DNA from: Stenotrophomonas indicatrix
Lineage (GTDB): Bacteria; Pseudomonadota; Gammaproteobacteria; Xanthomonadales; Xanthomonadaceae
Direction: 5' to 3'
Length of the DNA stretch: 64,000 nt
Assembly: GCF_002750975.1 (NCBI RefSeq)
Contig: NZ_PEJS01000001.1
Coordinates: 806,001-870,000, forward strand
In this document: positions 26,363 through 34,545 of the stretch, one piece after another
How positions within the stretch are numbered: position 1 is the stretch's first letter
How the letters are laid out: every line of letters begins with the position of its first letter
The notes under the pieces: generated by a model
Databases searched by the model: none
Told to the model about the DNA's origin: nothing
Seen by the model: only the letters and a program-made list of their open reading frames with translations
Made by a program: the position numbers and the translations under genes

Positions 26363-27310
26363 TTAGACCTTCAGGGTCTGCTCGATGTCGGCCAGCACCG
26401 CGGCCGCATCCACGCCGATGGCGATGGACTGCAGGACATGGCCGTCCCACACGCTGGGGCCGAAGCCCATGCCTTCCGGCTTGGGAATGGTCATGCCACG
26501 GGCGACGCCGTCGGTGGCCACACGCACGCTGGCGCGCTCGAACTGGAACAGCTCCGGGCGGGTCAGGGCGATGCAGGCGCAGCAGTCATGCACGACCATG
26601 CCCTTGTGGCCGGCCTGCAGATAGAAGTCGACGTAGTCCTGCGACAGGGCGCGCACAAGTTCGGCATCGGCGCCGCCGATCGCGGCCAGCTTGTCCAGGC
26701 CGTCGCGGTTCATCTCGACGCGGGTGGTCACGTCCAGACCGATCGCGGTGACCGGCCAGTGGGCGGTGAACACGATGTCGGCCGCTTCCGCGTCGCCCCA
26801 GATGTTGGCCTCGGCCGCCGGGGTGATGTTGCCGTTGACGTGGAACGCACCGCCCATCAGTACCACGCCACGCACCAGGCCGGCGATGTCCGGGGCCTGC
26901 TGCAGGGCCAGCGCCAGGTTGGTCATGCGGCCGACCGCCACCAGGGTCACTTCGCCCGGATGGGCGCGCACCAGGTCGATGATCAGCTGGTGCGCGGGAC
27001 GGCTGTCGGCGGTTGCGTCCAGCGCTTCCGGCACCGGGTGGTTGCCCAGGCCGTTGTGGCCATGGATGTGCACCGGCCAGGCTTCCGGGGTGGCTTCGGG
27101 CTGCAGCGGGCCGTCGGCGCCGCGCGCGACCGGCGCGGACAGGCCCCAGGCCTGCTTCAGGTACAGCGCGTTGTGGGTGGTCGACTCCACCGAGGCATTG
27201 CCGAAGGTGGTGGTGACGCCGATCAGGTCGATCTGCGGGTGCTTGTGCAGGTACAGCAGAGCCAGCGCGTCGTCGACGCCCGGGTCGGTATCGAAAATGA
27301 CTTTCAGCAT
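26363..27310 (-). CDS. Inosine/uridine-preferring nucleoside hydrolase
   Basis: 315 residues. The calcium and ribose site DTDPGVDDAL is at the N-terminus (Asp7, 9, 13 and 14). Other family blocks are FGNASVESTTHNAL, VGRMTNLALAL, LMGGAFHVNGN and EANIWGDAEAA. Splits ribonucleosides to ribose and base in salvage. A poly-AAC/GAA stretch lies just before the ATG. No adjacent transporter or ribokinase is seen, so it is probably monocistronic. Confidence 0.93.
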   Translation of the reverse strand: MLKVIFDTDPGVDDALALLYLHKHPQIDLIGVTTTFGNASVESTTHNALYLKQAWGLSAPVARGADGPLQPEATPEAWPVHIHGHNGLGNHPVPEALDATADSRPAHQLIIDLVRAHPGEVTLVAVGRMTNLALALQQAPDIAGLVRGVVLMGGAFHVNGNITPAAEANIWGDAEAADIVFTAHWPVTAIGLDVTTRVEMNRDGLDKLAAIGGADAELVRALSQDYVDFYLQAGHKGMVVHDCCACIALTRPELFQFERASVRVATDGVARGMTIPKPEGMGFGPSVWDGHVLQSIAIGVDAAAVLADIEQTLKV

Positions 27311-27464
27311 GTTGTTGTTCTTCTTCTTCCGTCTGGTGCAGGGGGGCCGGCGGCCCCGAGGGCAGGCCGGCGCGCCCCACATTGTCCCATCTTCATGACA
27401 AGCAGGGCGAACCGGCAGCGGTGGTATCGTCTGCGGGCCCGAACCCGTCGCAAGGAGCTGCGCC

Positions 27465-27803
27465 ATGCTGGCTGTGACCCTCGTCCTGATTGCCCTGGTG
27501 CTGGGGCTCAACCTGGTGGCCAGTTTCGTGGTGCTGGGCCGCGATGACCTTCCCGCCAGCAGCCGCGCCGGGCAGCTGCTGGTGGTGTGGCTGCTGCCGC
27601 TGGTCGGCGCGATCCTGTGCATGGCGATGGCAACCGCCGATGGTTCGCCCGCGCGCGCCGATGGCAGCAGCGGTGGACCGGCTGATTTCTCCGGGGGCTA
27701 TTCCGGGGACAGCAACAGCCACCACAGCTACAGCAGTTCCGACTGCAGCAGTGGCGACAGCGGTGGGGGCGGAGACGGCGGCAGCTGCGGCGGCGGCGAT
27801 TGA
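27465..27803 (+). CDS. Small membrane protein with Gly/Ser/His/Cys-rich tail
   Basis: 112 residues. Two hydrophobic helices (about 3-23 and 38-57), then a low-complexity tail from about residue 60 with Ser, Gly, His and Asp. It contains two cysteines (SSDCSSG and GGSCGGG) and HHSY. The helix pair looks like the short hydrophobic N-domain found in front of phospholipase D-like proteins, but no catalytic domain follows. AAGGAG is ideally placed before the ATG, supporting a real gene. Function unknown. Confidence 0.75.
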   Translation: MLAVTLVLIALVLGLNLVASFVVLGRDDLPASSRAGQLLVVWLLPLVGAILCMAMATADGSPARADGSSGGPADFSGGYSGDSNSHHSYSSSDCSSGDSGGGGDGGSCGGGD

Positions 27804-27817
27804 GGAGAGATTCCAAG

Positions 27818-27885
27818 TTGCCGGCCAGCGGCCGGCACTACCGTGACCGGGCCTCGCCGGGGTAGTGCCGGCCGCTGGCCGGCAA
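27818..27885. repeat. SMAG repeat pair, inverted
   Basis: Two GTAG-type palindromes facing each other (27818-27842 and 27861-27885), between two convergent genes. The pair can form a larger cruciform or hairpin. Confidence 0.92.
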
Positions 27886-27895
27886 TCCCATGAGC

Positions 27896-28615
27896 TCAGC
27901 TTCCGCCTTCGGTCGGCAACGGCGCAGGCACGTTCAACAATCCGCCGCTGGCCACATACGCAGCCAAGGCCTGGCCCTGGCTGAGCAGGTGGCGTTCCAT
28001 CGTGCGTTCGGCGGCTGCAGCATCGCGCTGGCGGAAGCAGTCCATCAGTTCGCGGTGTTCGGCCAGCGACTGTGCGGTGCGGCCCGGCGCCAGCAGCTGG
28101 CGGCCGCGATGCATCTTCAGGATGCGGTGCAGGTCGTGGGTGATGCGGATCAGCCACGGGTTGCCGGCGTAATGCTGCACTGTCTCGTGGATGAGGTAGT
28201 TGTTGCGGTAGTACTCGGCGATGTTGCCCTCGGTGGCGGCCGCTTCCATCGCCGCGTGCAGGTCCTCCAGCTGCTGCACGCCTGCGTCATCGATGTGCTT
28301 GACCGCTTCATGCGCACATCGGCCTTCCAGCATCGCCATCACCGGGAACAGCTGGTTGAGGTCTTCCAGGGTCAGCCGGGTTACCCGTGCGCCGCGGCCG
28401 GCATCGATCTGCACCAGGCCTTCGGCGGCGAGCAGCTTCAACGCTTCGCGCAGGGGCGTACGGCTGATGGCCAGTTCCTCGCACAGCGCCGGCTCGTCGA
28501 TCCACTCGCCCGGCGGCAGGCGGTAGTCGTAGATCCGCTCGCGCACGTGTTCTGCCACCTCCTCATACAGAGGGGCGCGCTTCTTCGGGGGACGCGGAGC
28601 GGGAGCGATGGTCAT
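27896..28615 (-). CDS. GntR/FadR-family regulator (MdcY-like)
   Basis: 239 residues: winged-helix domain with YDYRLPPGEWIDEPALCEEL and the recognition part ISRTPLREALKLLAAEGLV, then a FadR-C/FCD helical effector domain with metal-ligand residues (NYLIHETVQHYAGN, AEHRELMDCFRQRD). The last gene on the strand of the malonate operon, separated from the carrier gene by SMAG repeats. In Acinetobacter a GntR-type protein, MdcY, represses malonate genes; the same role here is inferred from position. Confidence 0.85.
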   Translation of the reverse strand: MTIAPAPRPPKKRAPLYEEVAEHVRERIYDYRLPPGEWIDEPALCEELAISRTPLREALKLLAAEGLVQIDAGRGARVTRLTLEDLNQLFPVMAMLEGRCAHEAVKHIDDAGVQQLEDLHAAMEAAATEGNIAEYYRNNYLIHETVQHYAGNPWLIRITHDLHRILKMHRGRQLLAPGRTAQSLAEHRELMDCFRQRDAAAAERTMERHLLSQGQALAAYVASGGLLNVPAPLPTEGGS

Positions 28616-28633
28616 GCGGAAAGTGTAACGCCA

Positions 28634-28711
28634 GGTAGTGCCTGCCGCTGGCCGGCAACCCGTGACCGATCGACGGATCCACGAGGTTGCCGGCCCGCGA
28701 CCGGCACTACC
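28634..28711. repeat. SMAG repeat pair, inverted
   Basis: Degenerate GTAG palindromes at 28634-28658 and 28687-28711 in the 104-bp gap between the carrier and regulator genes. They may limit read-through so the regulator is expressed separately. Confidence 0.9.
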
Positions 28712-28719
28712 GCAGGCAT

Positions 28720-30087
28720 TTACATCCAGCCCGGCACCACGAACACCAGCCACGCCAGCAGCGGGCCGAATGCCACCACCAGGCCGCTGTAGACCAGGAA
28801 GCGGCGGAACAGCGTTTCGCGTTCTTCCTTCGCGGCCGAGGCCACCACCAGTGCGCCGTTGGTCGAGAACGGACTGACATCGACGATGGTGGAGGAAACG
28901 GCCAGCGCGCAGATCACGCCAGCGGCACTGAGATGGCCCTGCATCAGGAATGGCACGGCCAGCGGAATGGTGGCACCCAGCACCGCCGCCGACGAGGCGA
29001 ATGCGGAGACGATGCCGCCCACGTAGCAGACCAGCAGCGCGCCCAGCAGCGGGATGCCGATGCTGGAGACGCCGTGGCCGATGAAGTCCACGGCACCGGC
29101 ATGTTCCAGCACGCCGATGTAGGTGACCACGCCGCAGATCAGCAGCACGGTGGACCAGCTGATGCCGTCCACCGCACCCTTCTGGCTCTGCGGCGACAGC
29201 AGGGCCAGCACCACTGCAACGGTGATCGAAACCAGGCCGACGTTGAGGTTGTAGATCAGCGCGGCCACACCCAGGCCGAGCAGGCCGATCAGGGTGAACA
29301 AGCGCTCGCGGGTCAGGCCCACCGCATCCAGTGCCACCGGATCGTTGGACAGGGTGCCACCACCGGCTGCGACCAGCGCACCGTGGCCTTCGATGGCGAA
29401 CTGCCGCGACGAAGCCTGCGGGCCGCCGGCCATCGCCAGCTCCGCGTTGCCCACCGTGCCCGCCGCAGTGATCGAACCGCGACGCAGCAGCGCGATGCCT
29501 CCGAAGGCGAAGAAGCAGATCGTGGCCATCATGAAGTTGAAGCCGAGGCTGGTCAGGAACACCGCCATTTCGGTGACTTCCAGCCCGGCCTTCTGCACCA
29601 CGCCATTGGTGATGCTGCCGTACACGCTGATCGGCGAGAAGCCACCCGCCTGCGCGCCATGGATCACCAGCAGGCCCATCATCAACGGATTGATGTTGTA
29701 CTGCTTGGCAAAGCGCAGCGCGACCGGGCCGATGATCGCAACCGCGGCCGGGCCCAGCGCGCCGAAGGCGGTCAGCACGGCGGTGATCACGAACATCACC
29801 CACGGGATGGCCACGATATGGCCGCGTACCGCTTTCACCGCCCAGTGCACCAGCAGGTCGATGGTGCCGTTCTTCTGCGCGATCGCGAACAGGTAGGTGA
29901 TGCCGACCAGGGTCAGGAACAGGTCGCCCGGGAAGCCGGCGAGAACCTCCTTGCCCCCCATGTCGACCCAGAGCCCGCCGACGATGAAGGCCAGTGCGAA
30001 GGCGACGGCGCCCATGTTGATCGGCATCGCGGTGGCGACGATGAACATGATCACCAGACCGATGATCGTTGCAATTTGTGGAGTCAT
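28720..30087 (-). CDS. MatC-like malonate/dicarboxylate carrier
   Basis: 455 residues, about twelve membrane segments. It resembles the MatC branch of the SLC13-type (DASS-like) carriers: GPAAVAIIGPVALRFA in the first half and SSTIVDVSPFSTNGALVV in the second carry the paired small-residue/Ser-Asn-Thr signatures. Placed after mdcH, it should import malonate for the decarboxylase. Pseudomonas and Acinetobacter use the two-protein MdcLM importer instead. The GGGAGG ribosome site before the ATG at 30087 is strong. Confidence 0.85.
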   Translation of the reverse strand: MTPQIATIIGLVIMFIVATAMPINMGAVAFALAFIVGGLWVDMGGKEVLAGFPGDLFLTLVGITYLFAIAQKNGTIDLLVHWAVKAVRGHIVAIPWVMFVITAVLTAFGALGPAAVAIIGPVALRFAKQYNINPLMMGLLVIHGAQAGGFSPISVYGSITNGVVQKAGLEVTEMAVFLTSLGFNFMMATICFFAFGGIALLRRGSITAAGTVGNAELAMAGGPQASSRQFAIEGHGALVAAGGGTLSNDPVALDAVGLTRERLFTLIGLLGLGVAALIYNLNVGLVSITVAVVLALLSPQSQKGAVDGISWSTVLLICGVVTYIGVLEHAGAVDFIGHGVSSIGIPLLGALLVCYVGGIVSAFASSAAVLGATIPLAVPFLMQGHLSAAGVICALAVSSTIVDVSPFSTNGALVVASAAKEERETLFRRFLVYSGLVVAFGPLLAWLVFVVPGWM

Positions 30088-30153
30088 GCGCCCTCCCAGA
30101 CACCTGATTCGCGTGTTGCACGGATGGAAGCCCGCCATCCCGGGGTATGGCCT

Positions 30154-30179
30154 GTTACGTACTGCGCGTTACGTACTGC
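30154..30179. repeat. Tandem GTTACGTACTGC before the carrier gene
   Basis: Two exact copies of GTTACGTACTGC (30154-30165 and 30168-30179), 14-bp period, in the 101-bp gap between mdcH and the carrier gene. Each contains the palindrome TACGTA. Possible regulator site or internal promoter part. Confidence 0.6.
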
Positions 30180-30188
30180 TCAAACCCG

Positions 30189-31109
30189 TTACTGCAGCCG
30201 CTGCAGCGCGCTGCGGACCCACGCCGCCGCGCCGTCCAGGCTCTGGAATTCCTCGATCGCGCGTACCTCGCAGCACCGATAGGCCGGCGCGATCATGCGT
30301 GCCAGTGCGTTGCCCGGGCCCAGCTGCAGGAACACCCGCGCGCCGCGCTCGAAGGCCTGGCGCATCACCTGTGCCCATTCGATGGTCTGTGCCAGCTGCG
30401 CGGACAGCGTGTGCACCACCGCTGCGGTGTCGCGCACCGGCCGTGCGTCGATGCCGGCCAGCAACGGCAGGCGCGGCGCGTGCAACGTGGTGGCCTGCAG
30501 TGCGGCGGCAAACGGTGTGACCGCCGCCGACAGCAGTGGCGTATGCGCCGGCACATGTACCGGCAGCACGCGCACCTCGGCACCCTGTGCGTGCGCGGCA
30601 GCGGCCAGCGCACGCAGTGCCGGCAGCGTGCCGCCAACGATGAAATGATCTGTGCCGTTGGCGATCGCCACGTGCGTGCCGTGGATTTCGCACAGCGTCT
30701 GCACCGTCTGTCGATCCAGCCCCAGCATCGCCTGCATTCCGGCATCGACCGGACTGACGGCGTCCATGAATCGTGCACGCTGCGCCGACAGGGACAGGCA
30801 GGTGGTCACGTCGAAACTATCGGCGATGGCATGTGCCGCCAGTTCGCCGATGCTGTACCCGGCCACCACGATCGGGTCCGGCACGGCGCCGCGCAGGGCA
30901 TGCCAGTGCGCGATGCTGGCGGCGCACAGTAGCGGCTGCGCCTGCGCGTTGTCGAAGCGGTCGTCGGCGGCCGCAGCCGCGAACACATCGCGCCCCAGCG
31001 CGTCGCTCGCCGCATCCAGTACCGCGCGTGCAGCGGCCATGCCGCGCACATGGTCGAACATCGCCGGATGCTGCGCACCCTGTCCGGGGCAGAGCAGGGC
31101 CAGGCTCAT
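30189..31109 (-). CDS. mdcH: Malonyl-S-ACP:acyl transferase subunit of malonate decarboxylase
   Basis: 306 residues, FabD-like fold. PGQGAQ lies at the N-terminus, the nucleophile motif is GYSIGE (Ser86), and HVPAHTPLL supplies the histidine. Transfers a malonyl group to the MdcC prosthetic thiol to start the cycle. Overlaps mdcB by 4 nt. Last decarboxylase gene before the carrier. Confidence 0.93.
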   Translation of the reverse strand: MSLALLCPGQGAQHPAMFDHVRGMAAARAVLDAASDALGRDVFAAAAADDRFDNAQAQPLLCAASIAHWHALRGAVPDPIVVAGYSIGELAAHAIADSFDVTTCLSLSAQRARFMDAVSPVDAGMQAMLGLDRQTVQTLCEIHGTHVAIANGTDHFIVGGTLPALRALAAAAHAQGAEVRVLPVHVPAHTPLLSAAVTPFAAALQATTLHAPRLPLLAGIDARPVRDTAAVVHTLSAQLAQTIEWAQVMRQAFERGARVFLQLGPGNALARMIAPAYRCCEVRAIEEFQSLDGAAAWVRSALQRLQ

Positions 31110-31963
31110 GCGCCCTCCTGCTGCAGCAGGAACCAGGCGCAGGCCAGCAGATCGGCACTGCCACCCGGGCTGAGCCGACGCCTCACGAACGCATTTCCGA
31201 TGGACTGCAGGCGCACGCGCCAGTCCGGCGCGAAGGCGCCACCGGCGGAAAGGAATGTGGCCGCTTGTTGTTGCGCCCAGCGCAGGCCCTCGCTACCGCC
31301 GCGATGCAGCAGGTTCAGATCGTCCACCTGTGCCACCAGCTGCATCAGCGTCTGGCACAACGCGGCGTCGCGCGGCAGGCCGCTGTCCAGCGCATGGCGC
31401 AGGGCAGGCAGGGCCAGCTCGCGCAGCACCGGGTAGCCGGCGGCAGCCTGTTCGCGTACGCCGCAGACCCCATGACGCGCACGTGCGCGCTGTCCCGGGC
31501 TGTGCGGGTCCAGCGGCGCAGCGATGAGTGCGTCTTTCCACTGCTGAACCGCCAGGCACACCTGCGCGCCCGGCACGGCATGGTCATGCACGCGCCTGCG
31601 CTCAGCAGCGGCGGCCACCAGCAGGCCAAGGCTGAAGATCGCACCGCGATGGGTGTTGATGCCGGCGGTGGCGGCCAGCATGGCCGCTTCAGCGGCAATA
31701 CCGTGATCGCGCAGCACCGTGAAGGGGGCGCCGGCGGCACCGGCCCTGGCCACTGCCGTGAAGTAGTGGCGCAGGGCGAACAGACTGCGCAGGAAAGTGC
31801 CGGCATCCATGTCGTCATGGCTGCCGCTGTCGAACGGTGTGACCAGGCCCGGCTTCGGGGCGCACGCCAGTTCGGCGTGCAGGCTGGCAATGGCCAGCCG
31901 TCCCAGGCGTGCGCTGTCGACCACCGCGTCGCGTGCCAACAACGGCTTCGGGGCGGCGATCAT
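31106..31963 (-). CDS. mdcB: Triphosphoribosyl-dephospho-CoA synthase
   Basis: 285 residues, CitG/MdcB family. Key blocks are LHAELACAPKPGLVTPFDSGSHDDMD and TNxHRGAIF-like NTHRGAIFSLG. It makes the prosthetic-group precursor for MdcC from ATP and dephospho-CoA. Overlaps both neighbours by 4 nt (ATGA-type junctions). Confidence 0.93.
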   Translation of the reverse strand: MIAAPKPLLARDAVVDSARLGRLAIASLHAELACAPKPGLVTPFDSGSHDDMDAGTFLRSLFALRHYFTAVARAGAAGAPFTVLRDHGIAAEAAMLAATAGINTHRGAIFSLGLLVAAAAERRRVHDHAVPGAQVCLAVQQWKDALIAAPLDPHSPGQRARARHGVCGVREQAAAGYPVLRELALPALRHALDSGLPRDAALCQTLMQLVAQVDDLNLLHRGGSEGLRWAQQQAATFLSAGGAFAPDWRVRLQSIGNAFVRRRLSPGGSADLLACAWFLLQQEGA

Positions 31964-32610
31964 GCGATCGCCTCGCGCGTGGCGAACAGTGCATCACGCG
32001 CTTCCAATGCGGCTCCATCAAGGCGTTTCACCAGCACCTGGCGACTGCGGCCGGCAAGTTCGCGCCAGTTCACCGCGCCACCATCGGGCAGGCACAGCTC
32101 GCCATCAAGGCGATGCGGATGGCGGGTCTGCCATGCCAGCAACTGCGCGATCAGCGCCTCGGCCTGCGCGGCATCGGTCACCTGCCACAGCAGGTCGATG
32201 TCCGAACGCTCATGTATATAGGGCAGGGCGGTCAGCCATTGCCAGGCGAAGGCGCCGAACACACGGGCCGGCGCCAGTGCCTGCAGGTCGTGGAGTGATT
32301 CCTGCCACGGCTGTGGAATACCTGCGTCGCCTGCTGCCAGCAGCTCGCTCAACGCCGGCGGAGCGCGCATGTGCGCGACGTCGCACAGCGGTACGCGCAA
32401 CGACAGGCGCTGCTTGCCTTCGGCCGGTGGCAACGGAACGCCCAATCGCAGGCGCGTATCGGCATCATCCGCGGCACGACGCGCCACCACTGCAGGGAAG
32501 CCCTGCGCGAACCAGGCGGCAAGACGCGGCTCGTACGCGGGCAGATCGGCCCGCCAATCGGCATCGGCCGACAGCCAGACCAGCGTGTGCCGGGCGGGCC
32601 GCTCAGGCAT
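31960..32610 (-). CDS. mdcG: Malonate decarboxylase holo-ACP synthase
   Basis: 216 residues, MdcG family of nucleotidyltransferases. The catalytic carboxylate motif is seen in HERSDIDLLWQV, preceded by VFGAFAWQWLT. Attaches the 2'-(5''-triphosphoribosyl)-3'-dephospho-CoA arm to MdcC. Overlaps mdcE by 8 nt. Confidence 0.92.
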   Translation of the reverse strand: MPERPARHTLVWLSADADWRADLPAYEPRLAAWFAQGFPAVVARRAADDADTRLRLGVPLPPAEGKQRLSLRVPLCDVAHMRAPPALSELLAAGDAGIPQPWQESLHDLQALAPARVFGAFAWQWLTALPYIHERSDIDLLWQVTDAAQAEALIAQLLAWQTRHPHRLDGELCLPDGGAVNWRELAGRSRQVLVKRLDGAALEARDALFATREAIA

Positions 32611-33313
32611 TGCCCTGGCTCACAGCAGTGGCTACCTGCGCAGCCAGCGTACGGCCACCCCGTTCGGCGCCGAGTGCAGCGCGATGGTCTCCGTCGACGG
32701 CTGCACGCAGTGCTTCAAGCAGGTGATGCGCCAGATCGCCATCCCACAGCGATTGCACTGCGCCCATCGCCACGTAGTTCTCCACGCCCGGTGCGAACAC
32801 CGGCGAGGTCAGGCTGAGCGCCTGCAGTTTTTCCAACGGCTGCTTGGTCACCCGTGCCATCGCGCGCAGATCCATCACCCGCACCTGCGCATCGGGCAGG
32901 GCATGGATGAGGTCGGCCATCAGCCCGAACGACAGGAAGCCGCCGCTGACCGATTCGCCGTAGACCAGCGTGACCAGGCGAGCGCCACGGCGGCGGGCCA
33001 GGTCCAGGGTCTGTGCGAGGTGGGCGAAGTAGCCGTTGATGCCCAGCAGTTCATCGCGGCGCGCCAGCCGCTGGCCGGCGGTATCGACCAGCATCACGAT
33101 GGGGCGCTGCGGATGTGCCGCGGTGCTGGCCAGCACGGTGTCGGCCAGCACCAGCGCGTGGTCCACACCGACTTCGATCCTGTCGGTGGTGCCGATCACC
33201 GTTACCTCACCGTCGTCGGTGGTCGCTGTGCCGGTCAGTATCGAATCGTTCACCGCGATCGTATGGCCACGCGGGAACAGTGCGTCCAGCAGCGAATTCA
33301 ATGGCAGGCTCAT
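32603..33313 (-). CDS. mdcE: Malonate decarboxylase gamma subunit
   Basis: 236 residues. Carboxyltransferase-like (crotonase-related) fold with MLVDTAGQRLARRDELLG and VTLVYGESVSGGFLSFG. Together with MdcD it decarboxylates malonyl-S-MdcC to acetyl-S-MdcC. Start ATG at 33313 is in a 4-nt overlap with mdcD. Confidence 0.93.
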   Translation of the reverse strand: MSLPLNSLLDALFPRGHTIAVNDSILTGTATTDDGEVTVIGTTDRIEVGVDHALVLADTVLASTAAHPQRPIVMLVDTAGQRLARRDELLGINGYFAHLAQTLDLARRRGARLVTLVYGESVSGGFLSFGLMADLIHALPDAQVRVMDLRAMARVTKQPLEKLQALSLTSPVFAPGVENYVAMGAVQSLWDGDLAHHLLEALRAAVDGDHRAALGAERGGRTLAAQVATAVSQGNA

Positions 33314-34218
33314 GGCAGGCTCCGCTGCGCAGTGGCGGCAAGAAAGGCATCGGTTTCCAGCAGCGCCAGGCGTTCCGGGTCGGCAATGCCCTGGCGTGCC
33401 CAGATCTGCAGGCCATCGTTGCAGTCGCCCCACGCCTGTACGCGCGCCTTCAGCGCGGCGTGGCGTGCCTGCAGCGCGGCCAGTGCCGCGTCGGGGTCGG
33501 CGCTGGCGGTGTCTGGCTGCAGCGCATCCGAGGCGGCCTCGGCGAACGCGCTGATCGCATCGGGCACCAGCACCTGCGCCTGGTCGATCAGGTAGCGGTG
33601 CTTGCCACCGGTCACCCGCCACACCAATGCGCGGTCGCGCGAATCGAATTCCTCCACGCCGCGCACGGTCTCGATCACTTCGGGGCCGGACAGAGACAGC
33701 CGTCCTTCTTCGGACATGATCACCGTGCTGCAGCAGCGGGCGACGATGCCCATGCCACCGAAGGCGCCGTTGCCGCTGCCGATCAGCGCCACCACCGGTA
33801 CCCCGGCGGCCCGCGCGCCGAGCGTGGCGCGCATGATTTCGGAAATGGCGATCAATCCCGCATTGGCTTCATGCAGGCGCACACCGCCGGTATCGAGCAG
33901 CAGCAGCACGCCATCGGGATGGGTGTCCGCCGCGCGGCGCAGCAGGCCGGTCAACTTGGCGCCATGCACCTCACCCACGCCGCCGCCCATGAATTCACCC
34001 TGCTGTGCGGCTACCAGCACGTGCTTGCCGTGCAGGCGTCCCTCACCGACGACGATGCCATCGTCGAAGGCGGCCGGCTGGTCCAGCTGCGCCAGATGCG
34101 GGCTGATGGCGCGCTGGGCCGGGCCGAGAAATTCGCGGAACGATCCTGCATCAAGCAGCCCGGCGATGCGCGCGCGGGCATCGGCTTCGTAATAGCTGGT
34201 GCGCTGTGCGAGCGTCAT
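33310..34218 (-). CDS. mdcD: Malonate decarboxylase beta subunit
   Basis: 302 residues. Recognisable segments: SYYEADARARIAGLLDAGSF, LLLDTGGVRLHEANAGL and LIGSGNGAFGGMG, as in acyl-CoA carboxyltransferase beta domains. Forms the biotin-independent decarboxylase core with MdcE. Overlaps mdcC by 4 nt. Confidence 0.94.
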   Translation of the reverse strand: MTLAQRTSYYEADARARIAGLLDAGSFREFLGPAQRAISPHLAQLDQPAAFDDGIVVGEGRLHGKHVLVAAQQGEFMGGGVGEVHGAKLTGLLRRAADTHPDGVLLLLDTGGVRLHEANAGLIAISEIMRATLGARAAGVPVVALIGSGNGAFGGMGIVARCCSTVIMSEEGRLSLSGPEVIETVRGVEEFDSRDRALVWRVTGGKHRYLIDQAQVLVPDAISAFAEAASDALQPDTASADPDAALAALQARHAALKARVQAWGDCNDGLQIWARQGIADPERLALLETDAFLAATAQRSLP

Positions 34219-34535
34219 GGCTGGCCTCCGGCAAGCAGGGTCTCGACGGCCTGGTCCAGGCGCAGGCTGACCACCGCCGGTGTAGCGCCGGCATCGTTGA
34301 TCGACACGCGTACATCGCGCAGGGGATGACGCTGGGCGAAGTCGGCGATCACCGCCTGCCATACCGTGCCGAAGCCACGTGCAGCGGTGATGATGCGCAC
34401 GGTCATCGCACCGTCCAGCTCGGCCGGTTCCAGCAGGATTTCCAGGTTGCCCGAGGCCAGTACGCCCACCAGCACCGCATCGGTGGGGAAGCGCACGGGC
34501 GTCGTGCCGGCGAATCGATAGTCGAGGGTTTCCAT
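34215..34535 (-). CDS. mdcC: Malonate decarboxylase acyl carrier protein
   Basis: 106 residues, delta subunit. Ser28 in GVLASGNLEILLE is the probable attachment site of the dephospho-CoA prosthetic group, by analogy with Klebsiella MdcC. Lies between mdcA (10-bp gap) and mdcD (overlap). Confidence 0.93.
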   Translation of the reverse strand: METLDYRFAGTTPVRFPTDAVLVGVLASGNLEILLEPAELDGAMTVRIITAARGFGTVWQAVIADFAQRHPLRDVRVSINDAGATPAVVSLRLDQAVETLLAGGQP

Positions 34536-34545
34536 GGCGTGGCCC

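Noticed and set aside
27896..30121. 741-codon frame joining the GntR regulator to sequence opposite the carrier gene
   Set aside because: Only the last 239 codons are the regulator; the rest is the wrong frame of the carrier gene. Not a fusion.
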